Counted from the first letter of the stretch, positions 35,777-46,401 are shown. The stretch is 64,000 nt of DNA from Romboutsia_E sp900604535 (GCF_900604535.1 NZ_UWOT01000005.1:124001-188000); one strand, 5' to 3'. Numbers and translations: made by a program. The notes: a model not told the origin generated them from the sequence alone.

Positions 35777-36980
35777 ATATTCTTATCGATACATTATCCT
35801 TATCTTTTTGAATATATTTATTTATAATAATTCCTATAATCAATAAAATCGGAAATATACTCGCTGCTAAAATTCCAATTTTAATATTATCATTAAACAT
35901 ACCTGAGAATCTTCCTACAATAGTTGGACCTAATGAACACCCTAAATCTCCAGCTAAAGCTAAATAAGCAAACATAGCGGTTCCGCCTCCTTTTATTTCT
36001 GATGCAGAAATACTAAATGTTCCTGGCCATAGTATACCAACTGAAAAACCACTTATACTACACCCTATAAGTCCTAATATAGGCCAAGATGATAATGAAA
36101 TTATTAAATAACTAATTAAGCATAAAATTCCACTACAAAGCATAGTCTTTTGAAGATTTATCTTTTCTCCAAACTTTCCATATAATAGTCTTGATATACC
36201 CATCATTATTGCAAAAATCATAGGACCTGCTAAATCCCCAACAGTCTTACTAATTCCAAGCCCTTTTTCAGCAAAAGTTGATGCCCATTGGCTAACTGAC
36301 TGTTCACTAGCACCAGCACATATCATTAATAATACCATTATCCAAAATAGCTTTTTTGATAATAAACCTTTGACTGATAATCCATTTTCTCCATCTTCAA
36401 TTAAATGAAGTACTGGAACTTTCATAAAGAAAAATGCATTAGCTACTGGAATAATAGCCCATATAAAAGCAAGTAGTTTCCAATTTCCTATTCCAAATAT
36501 AGCAAAAAATAAAGTAGATAATAATACTACTCCTGCATGCCCCCAACAATAAAATGAATGAAGTAAGCTCATGGCTGATTCTTTATTATCTGTTGGACAT
36601 GATTCTACAATAGGACTTATTAGAACCTCTATTAATCCTCCTCCAACAGCATAAACCATAACAGATATCATTAAACCAATAAATGGATCGCTAAATAATT
36701 CAGGTAATAGCACTAATAATATAAGACCTAAAGCAGCAAAAATATGAGCGATTATAGCTGATATTTTATATCCAATTTTATCTATAAATCCGGCTGCTAA
36801 AAAATCAATTATTAATTGTAATCCAAAATTAAAAGTTACTAAAAATGTTATTTTTGATATGGGTATATTATAAGATGATTGAAATGTTAAGAATAGCAAT
36901 GGAATAAAATTATTTATAATTGCTTGAACAATATATCCCGTAAAACAAGCATACATTGTATGCTTATAAGTAAATTTCAT
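35775..36980 (-). CDS. major facilitator superfamily transporter
   Basis: This 401-residue protein has 12 predicted membrane segments in the usual two sixes. The first half carries DFLAAGFIDKIGYKISAI, in place of the typical MFS loop 2-3 motif GxxxDRxGRR, and the second half MMGISRLLYGKFGEKINL. The overall pattern (GGGLIEVLISPIVESCPTDNKESAMSLLHSFYCWGH) resembles the sugar-transporter-like MFS group (FucP/YfmO neighbourhood), where such a glycine-rich segment and a Ser/His/Trp motif recur. Substrate unknown. Single gene, with AGGGGAGG upstream of the start. Confidence 0.85.
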   Translation of the reverse strand: MKFTYKHTMYACFTGYIVQAIINNFIPLLFLTFQSSYNIPISKITFLVTFNFGLQLIIDFLAAGFIDKIGYKISAIIAHIFAALGLILLVLLPELFSDPFIGLMISVMVYAVGGGLIEVLISPIVESCPTDNKESAMSLLHSFYCWGHAGVVLLSTLFFAIFGIGNWKLLAFIWAIIPVANAFFFMKVPVLHLIEDGENGLSVKGLLSKKLFWIMVLLMICAGASEQSVSQWASTFAEKGLGISKTVGDLAGPMIFAIMMGISRLLYGKFGEKINLQKTMLCSGILCLISYLIISLSSWPILGLIGCSISGFSVGILWPGTFSISASEIKGGGTAMFAYLALAGDLGCSLGPTIVGRFSGMFNDNIKIGILAASIFPILLIIGIIINKYIQKDKDNVSIRI

Positions 36981-37206
36981 AGTTTTCTACTCCTCCCCTT
37001 TTTTAAGTTAATACATAACTTTTATTATCTAATTATCTACAAATTATATTATATATCATTTTAAAATTAAACTATTGTACTTTTTATCCATTTTTTAGTA
37101 CAATATCCTCAAATTCAACTATCTAGAAATTTTATAGATACTCTTTCATTATAGGTAGTATATTTTTATGATAATTATTCGTTAGGTTAGATGTTTGACA
37201 AAATAT

Positions 37207-37239
37207 AGGCATGGATATGAGAATTAGCTATCCATGCCT
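37207..37239 (-). terminator. terminator after the MATE gene
   Basis: AGGCATGGATA / TATCCATGCCT, an 11-bp stem with an 11-nt loop, lies about 40 nt beyond the MATE stop codon. The rest of the 36981-37276 gap is A/T-rich with no gene seen. Confidence 0.7.
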
Positions 37240-37276
37240 TAATAAATATATTTAACACGTCTATTTTTTAATTTAT

Positions 37277-38644
37277 TTAAAAATCAATAGACATAGATTT
37301 TTTTAATGTAAATGCATTTTTATATAAATATATTTTTCTATATTTGTACATAAAAGCAAATGAAACTATAATAGTTGCAATCTCTGCAAATGGAACTACA
37401 AGCCAAACTCCATTTACTCCCATAACTTTTGGAAGTATAGCTATACCAAGTAAGAAAAATCCAAAGGTTCTTAAAAATGATACTATAGCAGATACTTTTC
37501 CATTTGAAAATGCAGTAAACATTCCAGAGGTAAATATATTAAATCCTGATATTAAGAATCCTACTGAGAAAATCATAAATCCATTATAAGATATATCAAA
37601 TAAATTACTTCCCTTTGTTGCAAATAATGATATTAAAATTTCTGCTAAAACTCTAGATAAAACAAATGTTATAATACCAAATACAGAAATTATTATAATA
37701 CTATATTTAACTAATTTTTCTACTTGCTCTTCATCTTGTTTCCCATAATTATAACTTATTCTAGGTGATGTACCTGAAGTAAATCCTAAATATGCTGAAT
37801 TTAATAAGAATTGAATATAAAGCATAATTGTAATTGCAGCAACTCCATCTTCTCCTAAAAGCTTAATCATTACTATATTAAATGCAAGTGTTGTAAGAGC
37901 TGATGATATTTGCGATACCATTTCTGACATCCCATTTGAACAACTGTTTAAAATAACTTTAAAATTAAACTCAAACTTTACAAAGTGTAGCATGTTCTTT
38001 TTATTAAAGAAGTAAATTAACCCAACTAAACTTGGTAAAATATATCCTATACAAGTTGCTAATGCAGCACCTCTAACTCCCATATTAAATTGAACTATAA
38101 ACACATAATCTAATACGATATTTATTATTCCACCCAAAATAGAGCTTATAAGACCTAGCTTTGGAACACCTGCTGTTACTAAAAAATAATCAAAATAAAG
38201 CTTTAGTATTATAAATGGAGTAAAAATTATCATAAAGAATAAATATTCTCTACAATTAAAATATAATGAGTCTGTAGAACCAAGCATATATATTATATTT
38301 TTCATAAAAAGTATACATATGATTTCAACTATAATGCCTAAAATTATTGCACTTACTGTTATAAGCGTAAAATACTCTCTTGCCTTTTCAGTTTTGTTTT
38401 CCCCCATAGTTTTTGCAACTATAGCACTACCTCCTGTGGCAAACATAACTCCAATTCCTATTAATATATTTATTACCGGATAAACTATATTTGTGGCTGA
38501 AAGTGCATTTGCACCAACAAATTTAGATATAAACATTCCATCAATTATGGTATAAAGTGAAAAAAACACCATCATTATTACTGTTGGAAATGTATACTTT
38601 AATAATGAAGTCAATTTGACTTTCTTTTGCAATGCATTTTCCAT
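37277..38644 (-). CDS. MATE-family multidrug/Na+ antiporter
   Basis: The 455-residue protein has 12 membrane segments with internal pseudo-repeat. MATE landmarks include YTIIDGMFISKFVGANALSATNIVYPV in helix 1-2, MFATGGSAIVAKTMGENK and, in the second half, TSGTSPRISYNYGKQ. Members export cationic drugs or metabolites in exchange for Na+ or H+. It is a single gene; the start has GGAGG (CAAGGAGGTCC) upstream. Confidence 0.92.
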   Translation of the reverse strand: MENALQKKVKLTSLLKYTFPTVIMMVFFSLYTIIDGMFISKFVGANALSATNIVYPVINILIGIGVMFATGGSAIVAKTMGENKTEKAREYFTLITVSAIILGIIVEIICILFMKNIIYMLGSTDSLYFNCREYLFFMIIFTPFIILKLYFDYFLVTAGVPKLGLISSILGGIINIVLDYVFIVQFNMGVRGAALATCIGYILPSLVGLIYFFNKKNMLHFVKFEFNFKVILNSCSNGMSEMVSQISSALTTLAFNIVMIKLLGEDGVAAITIMLYIQFLLNSAYLGFTSGTSPRISYNYGKQDEEQVEKLVKYSIIIISVFGIITFVLSRVLAEILISLFATKGSNLFDISYNGFMIFSVGFLISGFNIFTSGMFTAFSNGKVSAIVSFLRTFGFFLLGIAILPKVMGVNGVWLVVPFAEIATIIVSFAFMYKYRKIYLYKNAFTLKKSMSIDF

Positions 38645-38772
38645 ATGGACCTCCTTGTAATATGTGATTATTTATAATATAATAAACTATCCTGTTAGGG
38701 GATAGTCAATAGGGATGTTTATAAAAATGAATAATATATATCTCTGCTCTACATAAATCCTACTCAAATACT

Positions 38773-39486
38773 TTATAAATCCATCTTAATACCATTATTC
38801 TTAAGCCACTGCCTTCTCAAATCATAATCAGACATAACGGAACACACCCTATCCCAAAATCCTTTTGAGTGATCCTTATACTCCATATGACTCATTTCAT
38901 GAACAACAATATAATCAAACACATTAGAAGGAGCCATTATACATCTTCAATTAAAAAGTAACTCATTTTTAACAGTACAACTAGCCCATCTCTTTTTTTG
39001 ATCCTTTACCTTAATGCCAGATACCTCATCCTTAAAATAACTTTGATAATAAGATACTCTTTCCTTTAGTCTTGATAAAGTCTTTTCTTTATACCAATTT
39101 TTTAAAGCTTCTTTAATAGCCTCTTCATCCTTAGTATAAGTTCTAACTACAAACTTACCTCTAAACAACTTCACACTTATATCACTTATACTATCATCTA
39201 AAACAACATCCAAAGAATAATTTCTACCAATATACATATAAGACTCACCACTTACTGCCTCCCTATTTATCCTAGTATCATTTACATACTTAACTTCATA
39301 CTGCTTTTGAACTATCCAACTAGCCTTTGATTTAATTTTTTCTAAAATAATATCCTTATCAACTCCAAATGGAGAGATTACATTAACCTCTCCACTTGGC
39401 TCAACTTCAATACTCATAGTTTTTCTTTTTCTATATATTAAATTAAAACTAATTTCCCTAGTTCCATATTTAAATTCTAACTTCAT
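38773..39486 (-). pseudogene. YgjP-like zinc metallopeptidase (M48/DUF45), in-frame TGA
   Basis: Read through, the gene is 237 residues and in one frame. The first 179 codons include RKRKTMSIEVEPSGEVNVISPF and IKVKDQKKRWASCTVKNELLFN, then a TGA at 38947-38949 interrupts. After it come RCIMAPSNVFDYIVVHEMSHMEYKDHSKGFWDRV and the C-terminus, carrying the HEMSH zinc motif and the distal acidic region. In relatives this position is Trp (LNW), so TGG became TGA. As read, the product lacks the zinc site. YgjP-like peptidases often sit beside type I restriction subunits, as here (10 nt after hsdR). Both genes carry stops, arguing for shared decay. Confidence 0.85.
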
Positions 39487-39496
39487 ATTCTTACCT

Positions 39497-42400
39497 CTAG
39501 TCTAAAGTTGCATAATGTATCTTAGATAAATTTACCATCTGCTCCTTTAAATCTTTTATTTTTGTCATTGTGTCATTTCCATAAACTTCTCTAAGTTTTG
39601 CTGACTTACTTATTAAATACATATAAATCTTACTATCTACCTGTGATACTTTAGTTGGATTCTCACTCCATCCTGTCATATACCAATCATTTATCATTTT
39701 AATATTGAATTCCTTACAAAATTCCTTAATAAATTCTACACTAGAATCAGACATATACACTTCTTCTTCCTCACAAACCTTAGAATTTAAATTTGCTCCA
39801 TCTTCTAAAACCTTTATTAAAGTCTCAAAAATTGCAAACTCTTTTTTCGTAAGTCCTAAATCATTAGCAGCTTCTTCTTCTTCGCTATTTAATTCTCTAT
39901 CTATAAATTCTTTTAATCTAGCTTTTTTCTCAGTCCAATCAGCCTTAGTTTCTTCAAGTATAGCAACAAGTTTTTCAAATAAACTTGTAAAATAAACTGG
40001 ATTTTCGTCCATCTTAAGATTTAATACATTCTTTATAGCATGCTCCATACTAGATGCTATAGCTTCATCAGACATATTATTCTCTATTTTTTTCTCAAAA
40101 TCAGATTCAAATAAAGTTATAGGAGTAATCCAAGATATAACTCCATTAGATTCTAAATGCTTAGAAATAATCTCCTTAACCTTCTCTCCACAATCTGATA
40201 TATCTAGCTTTTTCTCAGGATTATATCTCATTTTAGCAGCTGCCCTAATATATGATAACCACTTAACATCATTTAATATATCCTTAGAAACATTACCTGG
40301 CATAAGCATTTCAACAGAACTTACAAACTTTTTATAAGCAATTTCAAACTCTGCTCTTTTATCTTCTGGCTCAACCACTCTTACAAGTGCATCTATATTA
40401 TTTTTATCTACTCCAGAAAACATCCTCATAACATTTTCTCTAAGATTCATCATATCATCATAAATACTATCTATAGACTGCATAGGGCTTCCCAACTCAT
40501 CTTTATCAAATATAACTAAAGCCTCATCTAAAAAGTCTAAAACACCATAATAATCTACAACATAACCACATTTTTTCCTATCACCACAAGTTCTATTAAC
40601 CCTTGCAATAGCTTGAAGTAATGTATGCTCTTTAAGTGGTCTATCTAAATACATAACCTGCTCAATAGGAGCATCAAATCCTGTAAGTAACATATCCTTA
40701 ACTATAATAAAACACAACTTACTTTCTTTTGTACTTTTCTTAAACTCTTTTAAAATTTCCTCTTGCTGCTTACTAGTTGTATGATGTTCTTTTAAATATG
40801 GCTTATCATTTTGAGATGATGAGAATATAATTTTACACTCTAACTCCTCATCCATAATATCTTTCATATGCTTATTTAAAGCATTATAATACTTTACACA
40901 ATCTTCTCTTGATACACATACAATCTGAGCTTTAAATTCATTCGGATATATAAATTCTTTGTAGTGTTTTAATATATCCTTAGCAATTTCATCTATTCTA
41001 TCATCTGCTTCTACAACAGTTCTTTTATTTGCATATTTATTTTTTATAGCTTCTTTTTCTTCATCACTTCTATCACTAAACTCTTTCTCAAATATATCTT
41101 CTAAGGTATCTCCTTTTATATGTAAATCATGTCTTCTACCTTCATACACTATTTTTACAGTTGCACCATCTGCCACTGCATCTTTTATAGAATACTTATC
41201 TATATATGAACCAAAAGTTCTAGGAATAGACTTATCCTCTTTGTCTATAGGAGTACCTGTAAATCCTATAAAAGTAGCATTAGGTAAAGCATAACGAAGA
41301 TTCGCAGTAGTAGTGCTATATTGACTACGGTGAGCCTCATCACTCATTACTATTAAATTTTTCTTAGTTGAGAGTACTTCATAATCCTTTTCAAAATATA
41401 GATTTCCTATATTATTAGCTTCTTCTTCATTTAATCCTACAATATTTAATTCTTCCTTTTCACTTTGGAACTTTTGTATAGTTGTAGTTATTATTTGAGC
41501 ATTAGAATTTCTAAGTAACTCCTTCATTTTTTGTATGCTATCAGCTCTTACTGGAGTAGTATTATTTAAATTATTTTGGAAAGTCTCAAATATTTGCTTA
41601 TCTAAATCAGTTCTATCTGTAATTATTGCTATAGTAGAATCACTTAGTTTCTTTGTATTTCTTATATTTCTAGCTAAAAATACCATTGTAAGTTATTTAC
41701 CAGAACCTTGAGTATGCCAAACTACCCCACCCTTTTCTAGTGGTGTTTTTCCTTCTTCTATTCTTTTTAAACATTTTCCAACTGCTCTAAATTGTTGGTA
41801 TCTAGCAACTTTTTTTATTTTTATACTGTTTTCTTTATCTAAATCGTATACTATAAAGTTTTGCATTATATTTAATAAATTTTCTTTTTTAAATACACCT
41901 TGAAGTAATATATTTTGTGGGCTATCTTTATAATCTTTCACTTCACTATTTAAAACTGGATAAGCATCTTTCCATTCTACATAATGCTTATAACCACTGC
42001 TTATAGTTCCTATAAAAGCTGTATATTTATTTAATATTCCAGTTATAAAATTAGTATAAAATAACCTTTCTGCTCCTTCTATATAATTGGCATCTCTTTT
42101 ATTCATATATCTACATAGCTGCTCATATCCATCATTTTTGCCTACATTTTCATTAGAGTTACCTTCTTTAAATGGTGATTTACATTCAAGTACAGCTATT
42201 GGCATACCATTTATAAAAATTACTATATCAGGTCTTATACTTTCTTGTTCTCCTTTTACCTTAAACTGATTTACTACTAAAAAGTCGTTATTTTCTATGT
42301 TTTCAAAGTCTATTAGTTTAACTGTTGGTGTTGATTTTTTATTATCAATTACTTCGCTTACTGTTAATTCTAAATTTATTATATAGTTGTATATTTTTTC

Positions 42401-42661
42401 ATTTATTTCAAGTAAGCCACTTCCTAGATTTTCTGGTCTTTGAAGTATTCTTACTACTTTGTTTATATTTTCTTCACTTATCCATGGGTTTATTTTTTTT
42501 AAGGAAGTTTTCATTCTTTTTGCTAGGATTACTTCGCTTAGTGTGTCTCTTTCTCCATGTTCTGGTGTTAAGTCTTTTCCATTTATATATAAATATCCTA
42601 ATTGTCTTAGGTAATCTATTGCTGGTTTTTCTACTAGTGTGTATTCATTTCCTAGATACAA
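39497..42661 (-). pseudogene. hsdR: type I restriction enzyme R subunit, in-frame stop directly after Walker A
   Basis: The full frame is 1055 codons from a TTG start with AAGGGGG upstream, the normal HsdR length. The N-terminal nuclease shows the PD-(D/E)xK core (RPDIVIFINGMPIAVLECKSPF). The helicase Walker A reads WHTQGSGK, then TAA at 41693-41695, then LTMVFLARNI; relatives read GSGKSLTMVFLA, so a Ser TCA became TAA. The remainder has SDEAHRSQ (motif II), IGFTGTP, and motif VI QAIARVNRTC. As read, the N-terminal product has the nuclease but no motor, and the 729-residue part would need a new start. No HsdM or HsdS is in view, so the system is not functional here. Confidence 0.92.
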
Positions 42662-42704
42662 ATGTATTCCCCCTTGTATGATTTTCTATTTATATATTAA
42701 CATA

Positions 42705-42736
42705 AAAATAAGTGCTAGGTATTTAGCACTTATTTT
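42705..42736 (-). terminator. terminator between the CoiA-like and hsdR genes
   Basis: AAAATAAGTGCTA / TAGCACTTATTTT, a 13-bp stem with a short loop, is symmetric with T-runs either side and isolates hsdR from upstream transcription. The nearby 42737-42924 stretch shows no further gene. Confidence 0.75.
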
Positions 42737-42924
42737 CCTATTTATTATTTAAATATCATATATTCTTATATAAATACCTTGGTTTGTATATTTTTCAATT
42801 GACATTATAATAAAAATAGTTATAATATTTAAGTATAGTTATATTAGTTTAAAACTTGGCAATAATTAAATAACAAAACATATACTATAATTAGATAAAA
42901 TTGAGTGCCTCTCTTTGAAATGGG

Positions 42925-44270
42925 TCATCTTTGATGATTCCCCCGAAGATGATAGCACTCTTTATTAATTTTATCAATATATAGCTTTAATTTCTTAGCA
43001 TTATCAAAACTATCACTAATGCCATCTAATAAACCTAAATACCTTAATATATCCTCTTGCAATTGTATTGTATTCTCTAGGTTTTTAACCTTATCTTTAT
43101 AATAATCTATATTTTTGTTTATCTTATGTCCCTTACTTATATCTTCAACTCGCTTAACTATTGATTCAATTACACTTTTAAAATCATTTACTTCATATTT
43201 AAACTTACAATCAGATAATGATTTTAATATCTCTTGATTAGTAAAACTATGTATATCATAACTTATATAATCCTCAATATCCCTATATCCTTCTACTAAA
43301 ATATCTATTTTATTCGATAAATCCCTTAATCTACTACATATATCCTCACTTATAACTTTATAATAATCTATATGATAAGTTTGATCTATAACACTATTTT
43401 CATTAATTATTGAATAAACTTTTGCTAATAATTTTTTATTAATTCAAGTTCTTCATAAATCAAACTCTCTTTTTTTAACCTTTCATTTTCTTCTTCTAAT
43501 TTTTCTATTTCTTCTCTTTGATTTTCACTTATTTTGCCTAAATGTTGGACAAGGCTTTTATATCTTTTTAGTTCTTCATTTAGAAATTTAATTCTTTTAA
43601 ATAAATTCTTATTTTCTAAAGTATAATCATTTTTAATCCTTTCTTTAAGATTTTTATTTTCAATACTTAATTTATTAACCTTTTCCTGAGCTATACTATA
43701 TTTTCTTTCTATTTTATTGTATATTACATTAGCTTTTTTAATTAATTCATATTCATTAAAATCTATCAAATCATCCTCTGTCACACATATTTCTAGTACT
43801 ATATCTATATTTGAATTACTTAGTATCTTATTTAGATAATCTAAGTCCTTTTTATTTTTATAACATATCTCTATAGCCACATTATAATTTCATTCAAGTA
43901 CTAGAAATATATCAGGTATATAGTTTATATCTAAGTTTCTGTATTCTATATACTTTTCTTTTATATTTAATAATTCTTCTTTTGCAAGTTTTAACTTATT
44001 TCCCTCAAATATCACTTTATGATTTTTTATAATCAAGCTTACTATTTTTTCATATAGATATTGTTTTATATATTTATGTATAATGCTCTCATTTATACAG
44101 TTATCTCTTTTTATACTGTGAGATAAGTGTTTAACCATTATATCTCCATCTTTTAAAATTAACTTATTGCCACATTCTGGGCAATATACATCACATTGTT
44201 TTGATATGTCTTTTACATGATATAATGCTCCATTTATAAGTCCAAAAGGATTCTTTAGTGTTTCTTTCAA
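42925..44270 (-). pseudogene. CoiA-like competence/nuclease gene, in-frame TGA plus one-base frameshift
   Basis: Three pieces join. Residues 1-126 (43890-44270) have CoiA features: a zinc-ribbon-like pair (VYCPECGNKL, Cys about 29 and 32), KHLSHSIKRDNCINESIIHKYIKQYLYEKI and YIPDIFLV, as in the CoiA nuclease region. A TGA at 43890-43892 breaks the frame, which resumes unchanged (VAIEICYKNKKDLDYL), as expected for the second nuclease motif. This 151-residue part is a coiled coil (about 40-145). Adding one base to the T6 run at 43432-43437 opens a further ~155 residues of helical sequence to 42925. Intact, the protein would be about 440 residues. CoiA acts in DNA uptake and recombination; this larger form is probably phage- or defence-linked. 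Confidence 0.72.
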
Positions 44271-44292
44271 AGTTCCCTCCCCTTAATAAAAT

Positions 44293-44320
44293 AAAAACTA
44301 GTCTTTTTCGACTAGCTTTT
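44293..44320 (-). terminator. terminator after the EVE-like gene
   Basis: AAAACTAGTC / GACTAGCTTTT-type stem with a T-rich loop directly follows the EVE-like gene's stop codon. Confidence 0.75.
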
Positions 44321-44326
44321 ACTTAA

Positions 44327-44728
44327 CTATATACTTTCTAAGTAATCAATAGTTTCTTGTGATAGTTGAACTTGGAATGAAAATCCTTTTACTCCATGAT
44401 CTCTTAACTTTTCACTATTAACCTTATCTATTTTATTTAAATAATTCTTAACAGGTACCAGCCTTACATATCTAGGCTTCTTAGATATTTCTTGATTTTC
44501 ATCATTTTCTATGCTAAATTCTTCATCATTTATAGTTTCTTCATATTTAAGAATAGCCCTAACTGAACATTTTAAAAATATTGCACTATATGGTGCTCCT
44601 GTGTATATATATACTTCATCCCCTACGTTTAAATCAAACTTTGTTCCATAATCTACAAATCCATTTTTTAAAAAGCTACCTAATATGTCATATTTACTTA
44701 AATTGCATGGAAACATACAATATCTCAT
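44327..44728 (-). CDS. EVE/PUA-like domain protein
   Basis: The start is taken at the ATG at 44728 (MRYCMFPCNLSKYDIL), which has AGGGGG 7 nt upstream; an in-frame ATG 30 nt earlier lacks a site. The 133-residue protein has the EVE-like pattern: a short N-terminal strand ending in a Cys/Trp-type pocket, FVDYGTKFDLNVGDEVYIYTGAPYSAIFLKCSVRAILKYEE and KPRYVRLVPVKNYLNKIDKVNSEKLRDHGVKGFSF. EVE domains recognise modified bases and accompany restriction enzymes such as McrBC-type systems. Its place between the CoiA-like gene and an XRE repressor fits a mobile or defence segment. The call is by pattern only. Confidence 0.6.
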   Translation of the reverse strand: MRYCMFPCNLSKYDILGSFLKNGFVDYGTKFDLNVGDEVYIYTGAPYSAIFLKCSVRAILKYEETINDEEFSIENDENQEISKKPRYVRLVPVKNYLNKIDKVNSEKLRDHGVKGFSFQVQLSQETIDYLESI

Positions 44729-44795
44729 AGTATTCCCCCTATTATTTTTATTTTCCACCTTAGGAATAAATTATATTCTATCTGATGAATTGTGT

Positions 44796-45173
44796 CTATT
44801 CAGTTACAGTATCCTTATTAATATCATTAGTATATAAAATCCCCATATTTATAGTCATTAAAGCAGCATCTATTGTTTCTTTAGATGCTATTTTCCCGTT
44901 ATAGGTTAAATTATCTTCTTTTAATATTTTTGCTACTTTCTCTAATATAACTTTTATATCTTTTTCTATTTTCTTCTCGTATCCTAATAAATAGTCTGTT
45001 GATACATGTAGTGTATTTGCTATTCTTTTTGTTACTGCTGATTTAGGTTCTGTTAGTCCATTTATATATCTAGATATGTTTGATTCTGTTATATTTGATT
45101 TTTTTGCTAGTTCTTTTTGGATAAAATCTAACTCTCTCATTCTTCTATAAATTCTTTCCCCTATGGTTTCCAT
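44796..45173 (-). CDS. XRE-family repressor-like regulator
   Basis: The 125-residue protein has a helix-turn-helix at residues 4-60 (IGERIYRRMRELDFIQKELAKKS, NITESNISRYINGLTEPK, IANTLHVSTDYLLGYE), the form of phage CI-type repressors of clostridia, followed by a short helical tail. AGGGGG-type sequence lies upstream of the start. In this phage-like segment it is the best candidate for the lysogeny or element repressor. It has no peptidase domain, so it is not a LexA-type self-cleaving repressor. Confidence 0.85.
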   Translation of the reverse strand: METIGERIYRRMRELDFIQKELAKKSNITESNISRYINGLTEPKSAVTKRIANTLHVSTDYLLGYEKKIEKDIKVILEKVAKILKEDNLTYNGKIASKETIDAALMTINMGILYTNDINKDTVTE

Positions 45174-45203
45174 TTTAATCCCCCTAATGTAATATGTTTA
45201 ATG

Positions 45204-45506
45204 TTATAATTTTTCTAAGTGAATGTTATTACCTTTATCTATATAATAAGTTGGATTTACTAAGATTTCATCATATAAGTTATTTTCATTACCTTTGTAA
45301 ACTATTACATTATAAGATTTATTTTTAAATTCTTCTATTAAACATTTATGATTTTTATGATATCCAAATATATATTCTAATTCTGTTTCCATATTTAAGT
45401 CGTGTTTTTGATTGAATATATGTATTGTTTCATTGTTATGGTCTACATAATACCATTTACAATGTCCTTTATGTGCTATATTCCATCTGTGTAAGTTAGT
45501 TTTCAT
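45204..45506 (-). CDS. hypothetical protein
   Basis: This encodes 100 residues (start MKTNLHRWNIAHKGHCKWYY), rich in His, Tyr and Asn, with no recognised domain, signal peptide or membrane segment. It lies 30 nt upstream of the XRE repressor-like gene on the same strand. The start lacks a strong Shine-Dalgarno sequence (AACAGGGATAT is nearest). It fits a small early phage or mobile-element protein, but nothing more can be said. Confidence 0.5.
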   Translation of the reverse strand: MKTNLHRWNIAHKGHCKWYYVDHNNETIHIFNQKHDLNMETELEYIFGYHKNHKCLIEEFKNKSYNVIVYKGNENNLYDEILVNPTYYIDKGNNIHLEKL

Positions 45507-45607
45507 ATTTTATATATCCCTGTTGTTAAAATTAATTAACAACATTATTAAATATCTATTAAATTATATCATTATTCTTTTATATATACATAATTTTACT
45601 TATTTTC

Positions 45608-46075
45608 CTATATAACCCTCTCAAAAACAGGTAAAATCCCCACACTTTTTAACTTATTATACAAAAACATAACTCCTTTATTAGTCCATCTCATGTTAGG
45701 TATAGTATTATCTTTCATCTCAATATAGCTAATATTCACATATCCCCTATCCTTATACTTACTATACAAATGCCAAACTCCACTTTGCTTATACTGAATT
45801 CCAAGCTCATGAAGTAGCTTATTAAAAATTCTAGAACTCATACCATAATTATCTGCTATAGTAGTCACCGTAATAGTACCTTTATGATTCATAATTTTAT
45901 CTAAATAAGAAGCCTTTGTTCTTAACAGACTTATCTCTTCTTCTAATCCCTTTACTTCTTCTAACGCTACAATACTCGCATACTTATTTACTCCATTTAT
46001 TCTATCTTGTTTAGTTTGTCCTTCTAGAGCTTCTACTAAAGCAAGCCCTTTTTCTATATTAATAAAATTTCTCAT
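45608..46075 (-). CDS. phage antirepressor (KilA-C/ANT domain) protein
   Basis: The start chosen is the ATG at 46075 (MRNFINIEKGLALVEALEGQTK), 27 nt inside the longest frame, because GGGGGTGA lies just upstream. The 155-residue protein has an N-terminal helical segment with a short coiled coil (about 45-65) and a KilA-C/ANT-type domain (about 65-155: GTITVTTIADNYGMSSRIFNKLLHELGIQYKQSGVWHLYSKYKDRGYVN, RWTNKGVMFLYNKL), the typical C-terminal domain of phage antirepressors. It probably counteracts the XRE repressor downstream. The plus-strand DUF1659 operon starts 110 bp away. Confidence 0.82.
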   Translation of the reverse strand: MRNFINIEKGLALVEALEGQTKQDRINGVNKYASIVALEEVKGLEEEISLLRTKASYLDKIMNHKGTITVTTIADNYGMSSRIFNKLLHELGIQYKQSGVWHLYSKYKDRGYVNISYIEMKDNTIPNMRWTNKGVMFLYNKLKSVGILPVFERVI

Positions 46076-46185
46076 ATAATCACCCCCAATAATTTTTGTC
46101 ATATATTACCAGCCCATAATAAATAAAAGTTATATCATTTAATTAAATCAAGGGAAGTTTCCCAAATAAAAAGGAGGTAATATTT

Positions 46186-46401
46186 ATGGCAACAGAATTT
46201 AAAAATGCTTCATCTTTAAAGCTACAATTTGACAAGGGTCTTGGAACAGACGGTAAAGCATTAACAGGTAGTAAAACTTTTTCAAATTTAAAATCAGATG
46301 CTAATGCTGATGATGTTTTAGAAGTAGCTAATGCTATAGCTTCTTTACAAAAACATGATTTGTATGATGTTTTAAAACTTGACTCTACATCTTTATCATA
46401 A
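46186..46401 (+). CDS. DUF1659 protein
   Basis: The 71-residue protein starts at an ATG with AAGGAGG 8 nt upstream. The pattern LKLQFDKGLGTDGKALTGSKTFSNLKSDANADDVLEVANAIASLQKHDL matches DUF1659, a small conserved family of clostridia and bacilli. DUF1659, DUF2922 and YvrJ are nearly always neighbours, as here. Their function is not established; DUF1659/DUF2922 have been seen as spore- or stress-linked small proteins. It is the first gene of a three-gene plus-strand operon inside a run of minus-strand genes. Confidence 0.85.
   Translation: MATEFKNASSLKLQFDKGLGTDGKALTGSKTFSNLKSDANADDVLEVANAIASLQKHDLYDVLKLDSTSLS

Noticed and set aside
42325..42681. Plus-strand open frame of 118 codons opposite hsdR
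   Set aside because: Leu/Phe-rich shadow of the HsdR coding strand with no ribosome-binding site.
38947..43892. Selenocysteine or Trp decoding of the in-frame TGA codons
   Set aside because: A nearby TAA and TAG break other genes in the same way, TGA is used as a normal stop in the window, and no SECIS-like hairpin or Sec-family context was seen. Simple nonsense mutation or read error is more economical.
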